A stretch of DNA of 64,000 nucleotides from Siphonodentalium dalli (taxonomy: Eukaryota; Mollusca; Scaphopoda; Gadilida; Siphonodentaliidae): positions 175,122,556-175,186,555 of the forward strand of contig CP136067.1 of the NCBI GenBank assembly GCA_032622095.1, given 5' to 3'. Both the position numbers and the translations under genes were made by a program. Shown piece after piece: positions 11,127 through 22,129 of this stretch (the first letter of the stretch is position 1; every line of letters begins with the position of its first letter). The notes below the pieces were generated by a model. It was not told where the DNA came from and ran no database searches. It was given only the letters and a program-made list of their open reading frames with translations.

Positions 11127-13046
11127 CCAATAAATTTATCACTCGTCGTCCCTATAGGACAAGTTATGATTACTAATTCTTAATATGAATCCATATTCCC
11201 CCTGGGGCTTTCAACATGGGTCGGTGTCAATCATGTTGAACCTAATATGCCCTAATCTCATGTCAGCAGATCTCCATTCTCATTGGTCAATCTTAGCAGG
11301 CCAGCATGAAGTAACATTCACCGGCATTACCGAACCATTTACAACGGCACCACTATACTCTTCATCAATGTTTGGGGAGTAAGGGACTTGTTACATGAGC
11401 TGGGGCAACTCTGCTAGCCAGGACAACTCGGTTTGCCGGATGGCCCGGTCTAATGTGCTTGCTTACTGAACATATGATGTGCTGTTACATGAGACAGGTC
11501 AACTCTGCAAACCGAGATGTCGCGTCCCGCCTTGCCAGGACAACTCGTTTAGCCGGGAAAATTTAGCTCGCGTAACAGCGAGTCATTCGGGCTAACCGCG
11601 ATGAGAGTCCCATGGCGAACAACCCCTTCAGATGACGCTTCCTCCAGCAGGTTGATAATTAAGATGGATTATCTCTTTAAATAACAAATTTTAAATAGTT
11701 GCGTGGGTATAAAATAATAAATATGAACTGAAGACCCCTGTCCGGAAAGCTTCTATCAATTAATATTGATTTTATTTCGAATATTTAATTGGGACCATTT
11801 ATGTGTCTATTTTTAGAACAGACCATTCGGATGATAGCATATTGCGATATAGAGCTATGAGACCAGATATTCAGATTGTACATGCGAAATTATGCTTCTT
11901 TACATCCCCTGTAATCTTATTGCTCATGGAAATTAAATTGTTCTTCGTGTAAGAAGAGGATGATGAATAAATGCTAGTTTATGACCCTATGGTCAACGAT
12001 ACCCGGTATGCACAATCTAAAGTCACGAATGGTCCCATGCTGAACATGCGTGAATGACAATTGATTGTAATGATGGGACCGTTACATTGTAAAGGCAGCA
12101 CAATCTATCTTTCTTTAAAGGCGCTATGATAAAAATTATATCTCTGATTTACTTGGGAGTGGCAAATATGTATGTTGTACAGATTTTGGAACTTTGGAAT
12201 ATCCATTTTTGTTAGTCTGAGACTTACTCGTATCATAGACAAGTATGGCAAAATTTCCGTGCACATAGGGTCAAGCCAAACCACGTCAGTATGGACTAAT
12301 CAGATTATCTTCATTATGTGCACTCTTGACTCTTTTACACTATATATCTTATACCACATGTGCATGCAATTTCCATGTTCATATTGTCTTTTATTGTGTC
12401 TTATTTAAAGTGATTTTTTAATGTATCTGACGCAGATTAGAAAACACCGTGCACCTATCCGTGACGAAATATAAGCTCATAAGAATGAAAGATATAATTT
12501 TCTATATATTTTCTTCCATTTTGATTGCCAACATAAAATATAGTAACCTTTTCATACCTTAATAAGATTGCATTTTATATGCAATACTCCCAATAACTTA
12601 ATTCTTTAAAATATGTTCATCTCACACTAAAATATGGCCAGGACCCAATATTGAATTTTCAGGGATATTTCATAGCACATTCTGTTAGAAAATTTTTCTT
12701 TGGGATTGGAAGTAGCTGAGACCATGCAAACGCATACTACTGAGCAAATGATCATACGATATAATCATTTAAATCATAAGAGAATAGGTCCAATTTGCTA
12801 CCATTTCAAAACAATAGGAACGAATATAGGAGACATAAGTGATATTACATGTAAGTCCTATTTTTCAAATTCAGGTCGCCATTTTGGCAGACATCTTTAT
12901 AATATGGTGTAAATTTTCCCCAAAACAGTAGTATAATGTAATAACACCCAACTAGAATATACATTTGTACACATTTGATGTAATATGTCCAACAAAACAG
13001 ATTAAACCGACTTCGTTCATATTCTACACTATGGCGGTCATGTTGG
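11127..13046. other. Non-coding DNA shared by all three units
   Basis: It holds small open frames (11,185-11,382; 12,172-12,408; 12,700-12,912) that recur in the other units but are hit by frameshifts in unit 2 and show no domain. Two copies of a TTACATGAG...CAACTCTGC word lie near 11,390 and 11,487. TTAA at 12,559-12,562 is the empty site of the element found at 31,420. CATGTTGG at 13,039-13,046 is the left target duplication of the next element. Confidence 0.55.
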
Positions 13047-14119
13047 AGGGTATCACCCCCCCCCCCCTTTTCGGTACGCGGGATTCAGGGTGTTTTGAAG
13101 CCGTACGCGGGATTCATACCCCCGAATTAACTGGTATTCGGGTTCAAGCAAAACATCTTGGACGCAGGTTTTGATGGCGCAAAGTAATATTTTGTGCTAG
13201 TTATCTGTATGAATGGGTGGGTAGAATAGCTTCTTGGGCATATTCGACCACCATGCCATCATAAACATGCTAAAAATGCTTGACGCCAGTCTAGATGCTA
13301 AGATTTTGCGATTTTCTTGTTCAGATTAAACAAAAATTCGCACACCGGGCCGAACCATGGTCGGCCCGGTGTGTCCTTGTCTCTCCCCTGTGGCCAATAC
13401 AAAAATGATAATAAGTTTAACAATATTTGACTACATTTGGTCAAACTTGTGGTCATCAGTTGGAGAATTTTCCAACCTGAGGGGGAGTATGAGGTTTTAA
13501 ATTTCCAACACTATAGGAAAGTTTTAGTTGAGGCCAGTCTGGATGCTAGGATTTGCGATTTTCTTGTTCAAATTTCAAAATTTTCTCACACCGGCCGAAC
13601 AACGATGGTCAGCTCGGTGTGTCGTGGTCTGTTGCCCGTAGCCGTGTGCATTTGTATGGAGTTAGACCACTAGACGTTAGGATTTATGCAATGTTTCAGG
13701 TTAAAATATCTGAATTTTCTCATACCGGGAATATAGAACCATGGTTTATGAAGATATAGGATATTAGGCGTAAACACTGAGGTGCAAGGGGGGGGGGGGG
13801 GGGGTGCAAATGGAATTATGCAAAACTTGTGTTCGGTCTGATTGACTCAAGGAGGGGGGGGGGGTGCAGTTGGAATTTCCCAAGGTGGACACCCCAACGG
13901 AAACCCTCTAGCCACGTCCCCTGGTCATAAAGTATCATTAATGGTATCATAACGGCCTCATAACGCGACCGGCATCATAATGTGTAGACTCTATGTAACT
14001 TCTATGTATTATTTCTTAACATGTATTCAGGATTCACCCCCCAAAATTAACTCGTATTCAGGATTCACCCCCCAAAATTAACTGGTATTCAGGATTCAGG
14101 GGGGAGGGGGTGATACCCT
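13047..14119 (+). mobile_element. hAT-like non-autonomous transposon, 1,073 bp, with empty site in unit 2
   Basis: Terminal inverted repeats AGGGTATCACCCCC and GGGGGTGATACCCT flank the block. The 8-bp target duplication CATGTTGG stands on both sides (13,039-13,046 and 14,120-14,127). Unit 2 has a single CATGTTGG at 32,385-32,392 and no insertion. An 8-bp duplication with short TIRs fits the hAT superfamily. Internally there are G/C homopolymers, a 33-bp palindrome, a diverged second palindrome near 13,587 and two ~38-bp tandem copies of a GTATTCAGGATTCACCCCCC unit near 14,024-14,100. No transposase frame. Confidence 0.75.
13341..13373. repeat. 33-bp palindrome inside the hAT-like element
   Basis: CACACCGGGCCGA, centre ACCATGG, then TCGGCCCGGTGTG. 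The arms are perfect. Present again in the unit 3 copy near 58,135-58,167. Confidence 0.85.
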
Positions 14120-14127
14120 CATGTTGG

Positions 14128-14639
14128 ACACCGTCTTGAATTATAGGAAATGCTCAAGGGTAAGAACTCCACACCCACCTTGAAATTGATACACATACCA
14201 CCCAGAATCACAATCCATAGAGAAAAACTTTAACAGAGATTTTGTACTTCACCCATATTGCCCCTGGACTAAATGTAGTTCCATGCAGTTGTAATCAAAT
14301 TTCCACCCAAATTGTGGGAAGGAGCGAACCAATTTGTTCACCTTTGGTGGGGGAAGGTGTTTGTAACTCAAAGGTTCACTTAAAATGAGAATGGGCCAGT
14401 CGAAAAATCAAATATTCATGTATGGTTTATTAAATATTCATGTATGGTTTATTAAATATTCATATAATTCACCACATAGAGTTCTTGATAGTGCAGACCT
14501 GTCGTCGTTTTTACACGACCTCAATGCCGCAATTTCTTGTTATCTTGCATTATTGTTATGGTGGCTGACAAAATATAACGTCACATATACACCATTCACT
14601 AATCTAAATTATCCTTATATCTATGACTTGTTCATCATA
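14128..14639. other. Non-coding DNA downstream of ZNF-1
   Basis: Conserved in all three units. It includes two direct copies of TATTCATGTATGGTTTATTA near 14,411-14,460. It is the likely 3' untranslated or downstream region of the minus-strand ZNF-1 array. ATTAAA/AATAAA-like signals cannot be assigned with confidence. Confidence 0.4.
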
Positions 14640-15353
14640 CTATTTATCTGCATAGCATATATCACAGCGGTAAGGTTTATCTCCTGTGTGGATTTTCTTA
14701 TGTTTCACAAAGTTGCTCGATGTATAAAACGATTTCCCGCATATATCACAATGGTAAGGCTTATCTCCGGTGTGGATTCTCTTATGTCTTGTCAAGTTGC
14801 TCGATAGATTAAATGATTTCCCGCATATATCACAGTGGTAATGTTTATCTCCAGTGTGGATTCTCTTATGTTTCACCACGTCGCTCGATTGACTAAATGA
14901 TTTCCCGCATATATCACAATGGTAAGGCTTATCTCCAGTGTGGATTCTCTTATGTTTCACCACATCGCTCGATTGACTAAATGATTTCCCGCATATATCA
15001 CAATGGTAAGGCTTATCTCCGGTGTGGATTCTCTTATGTGTCACCAAAGTGCCTGATTGACTAAATGATTTCCCGCATATATCACAATGATAAGGCTTAT
15101 CTCCGGTGTGGATTCTCTTATGTCTCACCAAGCTGCTCGATAGATTAAATGATTTCCCGCATATATCACACCAAAAAGGCTTATCTCCAGTGTGAATTCT
15201 CTTATGTGTCGCCAAGCTGTCCGATCGGGTAAACGATTTCCCGCATACGTCACACTGATGCCGTTTATTATCTGTGTAGGCGGTCTCATGGACATTCAGG
15301 CTAGCATCTCCAATTGTGTGCCGGGAATTGTGACAGTCAGCTGTATATCTCAT
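14640..15353 (-). CDS. C2H2 zinc-finger array, ZNF-1 of unit 1 (7 fingers)
   Basis: The frame encodes 237 residues: a short leader with HETAYTDNKRHQC, then seven complete C2H2 fingers with period 28 residues joined by TGDKP linkers, then a half finger CDICYADK and a stop. Fingers are almost identical outside the helix (CDICGKSF...H-K-R-I-H). Helix tips differ: RSDSLAT, LSSSLVR, QSGTLVT, QSSDVVK twice, LSSNLTR, TSSNFVK. One linker is TGDKH instead of TGDKP. Such proteins bind DNA in the nucleus. The Met at 15,353 is only the first in frame: a splice acceptor at 15,341-15,344 (ATACAG) could join the array to the candidate exon at 15,516-15,678. No KRAB, SCAN or ZAD domain is seen. Confidence 0.75.
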   Translation of the reverse strand: MRYTADCHNSRHTIGDASLNVHETAYTDNKRHQCDVCGKSFTRSDSLATHKRIHTGDKPFWCDICGKSFNLSSSLVRHKRIHTGDKPYHCDICGKSFSQSGTLVTHKRIHTGDKPYHCDICGKSFSQSSDVVKHKRIHTGDKPYHCDICGKSFSQSSDVVKHKRIHTGDKHYHCDICGKSFNLSSNLTRHKRIHTGDKPYHCDICGKSFYTSSNFVKHKKIHTGDKPYRCDICYADK

Positions 15354-15515
15354 GAAGCGGCAGTCTATATATAGCGAGAATCTGATCTAACTATATCTGA
15401 ATTCCACAGTGTAACTGTAAATTATTTAGTTCGTGATATGGAGGGATCACGTATCAATCTACCGATTTTCAAGTCGAACAAAAGACGACGGAAATACCGT
15501 ATTATGTTGAACTAC

Positions 15516-15678
15516 CATGCGTCGCATTGTGGTTTTGTTTAGTAGAACCGTTCATAAAACGATAGATGTATACACAGCCTAAATGCGCATTAGTGTAAAA
15601 GACCGGCCGGTTTAGCGTCACAAACTCGACAGTAATTTCGTCGTATAACTCTTCACCCGATAGGTCTACTTTGGTGGA
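15516..15678 (-). other. Candidate upstream coding exon of ZNF-1, unit 1
   Basis: On the minus strand a long C tract followed by CAG gives a strong acceptor at 15,679-15,680. The 163-bp segment is open in one frame (around GEELYDEITVEF and MNGSTKQNHNATH) and ends CATG|GTAGTT. Splicing to the acceptor at 15,341 would keep the finger frame (phase 1), and the only Met is the one in MNGSTKQN. The donor is mediocre, and the peptide matches no domain I know. Unit 2 carries the same segment with two deletions; unit 3 lacks it. Confidence 0.35.
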
Positions 15679-15868
15679 CTGGGGGGGGGGGGGGTGACAT
15701 ACTCTTTTTATTATGGTATAGTCTATGATGCTTCTTGGCGGGAACACAGATCTCGAGAATGAATACACAATGTACATAACTTTGGTCCAAAGAAATGAAG
15801 TGATAATTGGTATATAATAAATACAAGTTATATTAATACATGCACAACATAATAAAGTTTATACTTAC

Positions 15869-16070
15869 CAATATATATATGCAGAAACGTGAAGAATGTG
15901 TCAGGTAACAATGAAAATAGCAACAGCAATAAAATAACGATGTGTTCAATTTGGTTTCTCTTTTAGTTCTTCCCTTGTCGATCTCGACACTTCTTCTCGA
16001 GCCGAGAGTTCCAGTTAACTTCCCGGTACAAACTTATCGCCGCTCCGGCTCTGGTCACTTCCGATTGACT
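15869..16070 (-). promoter_or_regulatory. Candidate promoter and untranslated first exon of ZNF-1, unit 1
   Basis: On the minus strand a strong splice donor TTG|GTAAGT ends a possible exon at 15,869, and unit 2 keeps it as TTG|GTGAGT. Upstream (higher coordinates) is a CpG-richer segment with CGGAAGTG at 16,056-16,063, an ETS/GABP-type core next to CAAT. There is no ATG in the last part of the presumed exon, consistent with a 5' UTR. Conservation of donor and ETS word in units 1 and 2 is the main support. Confidence 0.3.
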
Positions 16071-17917
16071 TATCTCCCATTGATCAGAAACCCAATTTCA
16101 CAACACTATTCCCTCTTTAAAATAATTAGAGTCCAGCGGAGGGAACAGCGATTCAGATCAAAATTCCCAATTGAAATAATAACAAGGTGTGCAGAGAAAA
16201 TCATTCCACAACAAAGAAAAAATACCATGCCTGTTCGGTGTACAATGTTTGCATGAACGAACAAAACATAGTTCTATGATTATACAAGAAAATGATTATA
16301 GAAAAACAAATACCGTACCAGGTCGGTTTACAAATAATTCGATGAAATGAATGAATGATTACCAAAAATCCACTCTTCAATAAGCTTGAGAATTTCAAAT
16401 TACTTTTGAACGGACTGACGTAGGTAACCGACGTAGATAACATTTGCCCTACATGTATTTCGAATATCTCATGAACATCGAACAATCTGTGTGAAGAGTG
16501 GAATGCCAGTATTTTGTTGACCCTTTATTTAAAACGAATTAACCAACATATTGAGTGAAATTATTGTGCAGTCACCACTGATACTCAAGTTATAGTTTTA
16601 AAATTAACTAACTTACAAGATCTAATAAATTTGTTCTAAAAATTAGCAATGATCCAGCGATAACCGTGGTTGCTCCAATCGCAGCAATGCAATTCAAATT
16701 TGAGGGCAACCTACTTGTTATGTGATGCTTTGAATGATGATAACAATAGATTATGTTCACGTTGCAACAATTGAGCAATGAAGCGATAATCATTGTTGCT
16801 GTACAGATAAAATTATGTTTCTTTTTTAGAAATCCAGTTCACGGGACAATCAAGCGACAATCGTTGCTCATCAGATAGAATTATCTGTTTCTTATTTAGA
16901 AATCCGGTTCGCAGGACAATTAGTGACCAATCATGCGATAATCGTGGTTGCTCTTCAGAGAAAAGTATATGTTTGTGTCTGTGTGAGCTGTATTTCATAA
17001 AATGTTATCTGATTTTTCTCCTTGAAATCATATTAGCAATATTCTGGCCAATTCGCCCGCTACATCGCCGACAATCGCAGGCAGTGTTTTCTTAATTTTG
17101 CTATGCCAAAATACCACATTCTGCGGCTCGTTAGACACCACTTCTAGTACATGCCTCGTCCAACTGCATGAGGTCCCTTCTAATTTCCATTGAAATTTGC
17201 ACAGGTAGTGCTCGGAACACGTGAAACCGATTTAATTTAAGTGTTAGGTCGTTTTTATGTGATCACATGTGGACCATTTGCTTAACTAGTAAACCCATTC
17301 AGGAGACAGTTAATGGATGGGAATCATTTGATCCACATAAGTCTGTGCTCTCGATCCATGAATGATAGTATATATGTGTAAATAGTATATATGTGTAAAT
17401 TTCTTGAAAGTTCAAAGCAGCTCAACTCATAATGATTATAAAATGACCAATCATTCATTGATTTAAATTGTAGTCAACTAACTCATATTATGAATTATTA
17501 TTCGATATGAAAACAAATTATAAAGAACACAGCCATATGAGAACTATTATTTCACAATAAATATTTCCTGAAAGCTTATGGATCTATAATAACTCATTCT
17601 GAGAATTTACATCAAATTAATTATAGATATTACAACACAACACAATGTCTTGTTCAGTTTATGTCTGTTTATTTATGTTCAATGTTTTATGTTCTACAAT
17701 TTTTGTCTATTGTTTTTGTTTAATGTTCTCTGGATATATCTTATATATCATATAATATAACTATCTATATTCTGATCTATTCATAGAAAATACACGACAG
17801 TCACTGATTAGAAACTTAAACAATTGCTAGTACAATAACTGACGAATAATTATACACCGGTATTGATAATAATTACTGAATAAGTTAGAATAACTACAAA
17901 TGAGTCAAATTAGCTTT

Positions 17918-17975
<58 letters not shown>

Positions 17976-18607
17976 CAGAAAGCGAATTATATTGGAGATA
18001 ACTTAATGACACAACATTAAGCCTTATAAAAGAATTCAACCATCGGGAATTGAAGATAACTCATTCTGAGATTTCTACATCAACTTAACAAAAGATCATA
18101 ACATTACGTAATGTCTTGCTCAGCTAATATTGTCTGATGTTATGTATACATCTGATACATCTCATATATTTCATTATATGTTGCATGCTATATATGTATA
18201 CCCTTAATGTTTGTCTGATCTGTGCATGTAATACTTGTAACATATGTATGTCTATTTTCCCCTTCATTACTTCATATGCATGTCTATCTTCGTCTATCCT
18301 CCCCTTCATTACTTCATATGCATGTCTATCTTCCATTTCTTATATACCGGTACGCCTAAGTAAAATGGGAATTTAGCGAAAAATACCCACCTCAATATTA
18401 ACTGATTGCGTACCGATAAGCATTTATTTTTTCAATACTTTACAAACCCTTGGAATATAAACAAAGCATTTCTCTCTCGCCCCCAACTTTAATACATATA
18501 TTTGTGACATCCCCCATTTGGCATATCTGAAAGAAAAAACAACTCTACATACCTTATATACCCCACCTCACCCCACCCCACTCACCCCACTCACCCTGTC
18601 CATTAAT
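16071..18607. other. Non-coding DNA between ZNF-1 and LINE-B
   Basis: Collinear with 41,690-44,322 in unit 2. It contains diverged copies of a GCGATAATCGTGGTTGCTC word (16,650-16,960) and a long TC tract. Small open frames near 18,140-18,370 are repeats of a CTTCATTACTTCATATGCATG word and are not genes. The start of LINE-B may lie somewhat upstream of 18,608, but it cannot be placed because both copies share the flank. Confidence 0.5.
17921..17973 (+). repeat. (TC)n microsatellite
   Basis: About 50 bases of uninterrupted CT dinucleotides. The homologous site in unit 2 (about 43,676-43,689) has only a few units. Confidence 0.95.
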
Positions 18608-20528
18608 ATTCTCTTGAAATACCCATGCTCCACTTGCAAAAACTCAGTGCGAAATAACCAAGATTCCTTATGCTGTGACATGTGTGATCAATGGATCCAT
18701 CTATATTGTTCTAAACTTTCAAATGCAGACTTCATAAAGCTTGTTGATGATGAAAAAACATAGTTTTGTCACCATTGTATTGCATCTATACTACCATTTA
18801 ATCATATAGAAGAAGAGGCACTGTTTCGGTTGGCTTTATTTGATATGAAACACGATTATGTTCATTCAAATCAACAAATATCACATCAAAAGATCCCTTA
18901 CTAATTAACCCATTCACCCTGAATGATGACTTTTGTAAGGAATCCCAACTGGATGACGATGACTATAACTTAGACCCAATAAATGCTGAAAACTCATCCA
19001 ATTATATCCTTTTTGAAGAATTCAATGATAAACTGAAACAGTTGAATAAAAATATATCATCTTCAATAATTCATTTCAACATACGTTCTTTAATGAGAAA
19101 TATAGATAAATTATCTACTTTCCTTCATGCTTGTAGACATATATTTGATATAATAGGCGTTACTGAAACATGAGTCCCCAATTGATCTGACAAAAATGGG
19201 GAGTTACAGTTTATATGAAAACCATAGGAATGACAGAAAGGGGAGTGGGGTTGGAATATATGCTAACGATAACATTAAAGCTCAAGTTCGAACAGACTTA
19301 TCTATATTCACGGAAAGCTTTGAAAGCTTATTTATTGAAATCCCTGATCATCAAATCAAGAACCAACCAGTAGGTTTTATATATCGATGCCCCAATTCTG
19401 ATGTCGACACATTTCTTGAAAAACTTGAAACAGTACTAACTCAAATACATAAAGAAAAAAGGGAATGCTTCCTGATGGGTGATTTCAACATAAAATAAAT
19501 AATGATAATACCAGTGGAAAGAACTTCTTAAACCTATTGAAGTCATTTATGTTTCTGCCAACAATAACTAAACCCACCAGAATTACAGAATTCAGTGCAA
19601 CCCTCATTGACAACATATTCTCCAACTGTCATCTCTCTTCATTTTACGCAGGTATTTTTGTGGAAGACATAACTGATTACTTGCCCATTTACCTTCTTTT
19701 GGATAATGGAGCCAAAAAAAGTAACCAATGTTTTTATTTACCAAAGAGACTATTCAAATATTTAAAAAAAAACATAAAAAAAAAATCATCAACCATATCT
19801 CAGTGGCTGACTGGAGCACAGTACTTTATAACCAGGACTGCAATGAAGCCTATAACATATTTCTTGATAAAATAATGAGCACCTATAATCTTAACTTCCC
19901 AAAAAAAGAGGAAGAAAGTCCAAATATCTAATAATCAAAATCCATGGATAACAACAAGTATAATGAACTCCATCAGAAGAGGGAATAAACTTTATAAAAT
20001 ATTCATAAAAGTCAGAACAATATATAATAATGAGCAATACAAGAAGTATAGAAATAAAGTAAACTCAATTATTCGAACTTCTAAGCAGCATTTTTATCAT
20101 AGTAAGTTCCAACAGTATGAAAGTAACATTAATGCTACATTGAAACTAATCAAAACATTCTCAACAAAAAATAGAGTAACAGCACCACAACAGAGTTCTT
20201 ATATGATAATAAATACATCAATGATAAGAAGGAAATTTCTGCCAAATTTTATGATTTTTTCACGAATATTGGACCAAACCTTGCTGCCAAGATAAGATCT
20301 TGTGAAAATCCGACAGACTACCTTAATCAGCCACACCCAACTGATGAATTTGAGATCCTTGATTTATTAAAAAGTATCAATTCTAAAAAGGCGGCAGGTA
20401 TTGATGAACTGAAATGTTCTATTCTGAAGACATGTTCCGAATTTATTATTAAACCCATTACACATATCTGTAATCTCTCCCTATCTAATGGCATATTCCC
20501 AGACCTCGTGAAGGTAGCTAAAGTTATG
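18608..20528 (+). pseudogene. LINE-B, unit 1, 5' part: PHD-like finger and endonuclease, decayed
   Basis: The coding region opens with a PHD-like zinc cluster: CSTC, then LCCDMCDQW, HLYC, and FCHHC after an in-frame TAG (18,761-18,763) where unit 2 has TGG (Trp). An AP-type endonuclease follows: HFNIRSL near 19,076, GDFNI near 19,483, and the SDH-type motif as TDYLP with His changed to Tyr (19,678-19,680). Then comes the first third of a reverse transcriptase. It would nick the target and prime cDNA synthesis. The presumed start codon is ATT at 18,608 (ATG in unit 2), with further stops and frameshifts. Sequence is lost at 20,529, where an unrelated block begins. Family resemblance is to CR1/jockey-like LINEs. 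Confidence 0.75.
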
Positions 20529-21010
20529 TTTGTCATATGTAGGCGCTGGGTGGGGGGGGGGGGGGGGGGGGAGATACTCAGGCCTGGGTATCTCCCCCAC
20601 CCCAAATTCTTACTCTAATCAAATTTTGCTCATATAAAGTTAATTTCTCGCCATTTCATAACTATATAAAGCAAATTAAGCAATAATATCATACGTTTAA
20701 TTTTTGTCATATGTAGGTGCTGGGTGGGGGGGGGGGGGAGATACTCTATAAAATTTTGCTCATATAAAGTTAATTTCTCGCCATTTCATGACTATATAAA
20801 GCAAATTAAACGATAGAATCATAAGGTAATATGTTGACATATTTATGCTATTATTGGGTTAAGTTAAACTTCAAAATAACCCCCAAAAAATTAAATTTAT
20901 AGTTTTCTCGGCATTTCTTACCATAATAATATAAAATAAGTGAGGGAAAAAAAATGTACGAGTGGGGGGGAAGATACCCAGGGTGGGGGGGAAGATACCC
21001 AGGGGGAGAT
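20529..21010. repeat. G-tract repeats with GAGATAC / GTATCTC inverted words
   Basis: A unit starting TTTGTCATATGTAGG(C/T)GCTGGGT with a long G run occurs at 20,529 and again near 20,703. Each copy is followed by the same TTTTGCTCATATAAAG segment. The first copy has an inverted partner (GTATCTCCCCCACCCC) forming a hairpin around 20,550-20,605. Two GGGGGGAAGATACCCAGGG words lie at about 20,965-21,005. Confidence 0.7.
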
Positions 21011-21360
21011 ATCGTGTTACACCGGTTTTGCCCCAACTGATACATAATGTAATGCTATCGAGAGTCGCACCGACTAAACCAGAAGGAAATGTTTTGTGAG
21101 TCGCCCTGGAGGGAATACTATTATGTGGTGAATGTATGATAATGGAATACCCCACCTATTCAGGGAGCAAATATTACATTTGAAATTTTGATTAGCAAAT
21201 AACCTCATAATAACATAATTAGAATGCATTGTTCTGAAATCATATAAAATTCATACCAAATTGCATAGCTATTATCTAAATTTGGGTAGCAAATTGCGAT
21301 GCGATACCAGTTAATTTTCTCCATGCACCTATTCAACCTAACTTTAATAATAATAATAAT

Positions 21361-21665
21361 AATTGCGCTGAAGCACAATTGGTGGTTATCCCATATGAAT
21401 TGATAATGGAATAACCTATCTATTCAGGGGTGTAAGCTTGTGAAAGAATTGCGCTGAAGCGCAATTGATATGAATCAAGCTGGATTGCGCTGAAGGGCAA
21501 TTGAATTGCACTTCAGCGCAATTGGATTGTGCTTCAGCGCAATTGGATTGCGCTTCAGCGCAATTGAATTGCGCTTCAGCAATCGACCCAACTAAAACAC
21601 AAAGTAATGCAATCGAGAGTCGCACCGACTAAACTTTAGCGCAATTGAATTGCGCTTTAGTGCAA
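21361..21665. repeat. Palindromic ATTGCGCTTCAGCGCAAT minisatellite
   Basis: Near-perfect copies of an 18-bp self-complementary word, spaced by ATTG, cluster at 21,480-21,580 with outliers at 21,361-21,380, 21,450 and 21,640-21,665. The open frame over it (repeated NCAEAQS) is a translation artefact. Confidence 0.85.
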
Positions 21666-21723
21666 TTAATAATAAATGTGAATTTGGCCTCCCATATAAC
21701 CGGTCATGAATACCCCGTACGTA

Positions 21724-21936
21724 CAGTAATGCCCTTATTAATAGACTCCATAATCACAGCAGAATTATGGGTAACTTTTCAGGATTTAGTCGGAAATATG
21801 GCTTGCTGCCATTCATCGGAAAGCTTTCGCTGAGAGCTTTCCGATGAATGGCTGCAAGCCATATTTCCGACTAAATCATGAACAGTTACCCATAATTCTG
21901 CTGTGTTTAAGGAGTCGATTAATTAGGGCATTACTG
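21724..21936. mobile_element. Foldback MITE with TA target duplication (mariner-like), copy 1
   Basis: 213 bp between TA dinucleotides (21,722-21,723 and 21,937-21,938). The ends are CAGTAATGCCCT and AGGGCATTACTG, and the two halves are complementary for nearly their full length, meeting near CTTTCGCTGAGAG. A TA duplication with CAGT-type ends fits Tc1/mariner-derived MITEs. A second copy is at 25,355. Confidence 0.8.
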
Positions 21937-22129
21937 TATTACTTAGTAGTCATAGCTGGTAATGGGCCAACCTCGAATCGATTCATCACTACCATTCCAT
22001 ATAGTAATGATAGTAGTATGTATATAATATTCAGGGTTGTGGTGCATTTAACAGACTGTATATTATATCTGGTTCTATTTTATTGTACTAAGAACACGAA
22101 CATTCTGTTGCATGAGATTATCTAAATTG

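Noticed and set aside
12700-12912. 70-codon frame shared by units 1 and 3
   Set aside because: Frameshifted in unit 2 and no more conserved than the flanking non-coding DNA.
14640-15353. Regularly spaced near-identical repeats that could suggest a CRISPR-like array
   Set aside because: The 84-bp period translates into C2H2 fingers with linkers; there are no unique spacers and the DNA is eukaryotic.
15942-16256. 104-codon plus-strand frame conserved in units 1 and 2
   Set aside because: Conservation is explained by the recent duplication; it lies antisense to the candidate ZNF-1 first exon and has no recognisable domain.
21416-21625. 69-codon frame with repeated NCAEAQS
   Set aside because: Translation of the palindromic GCGCAATTG minisatellite.
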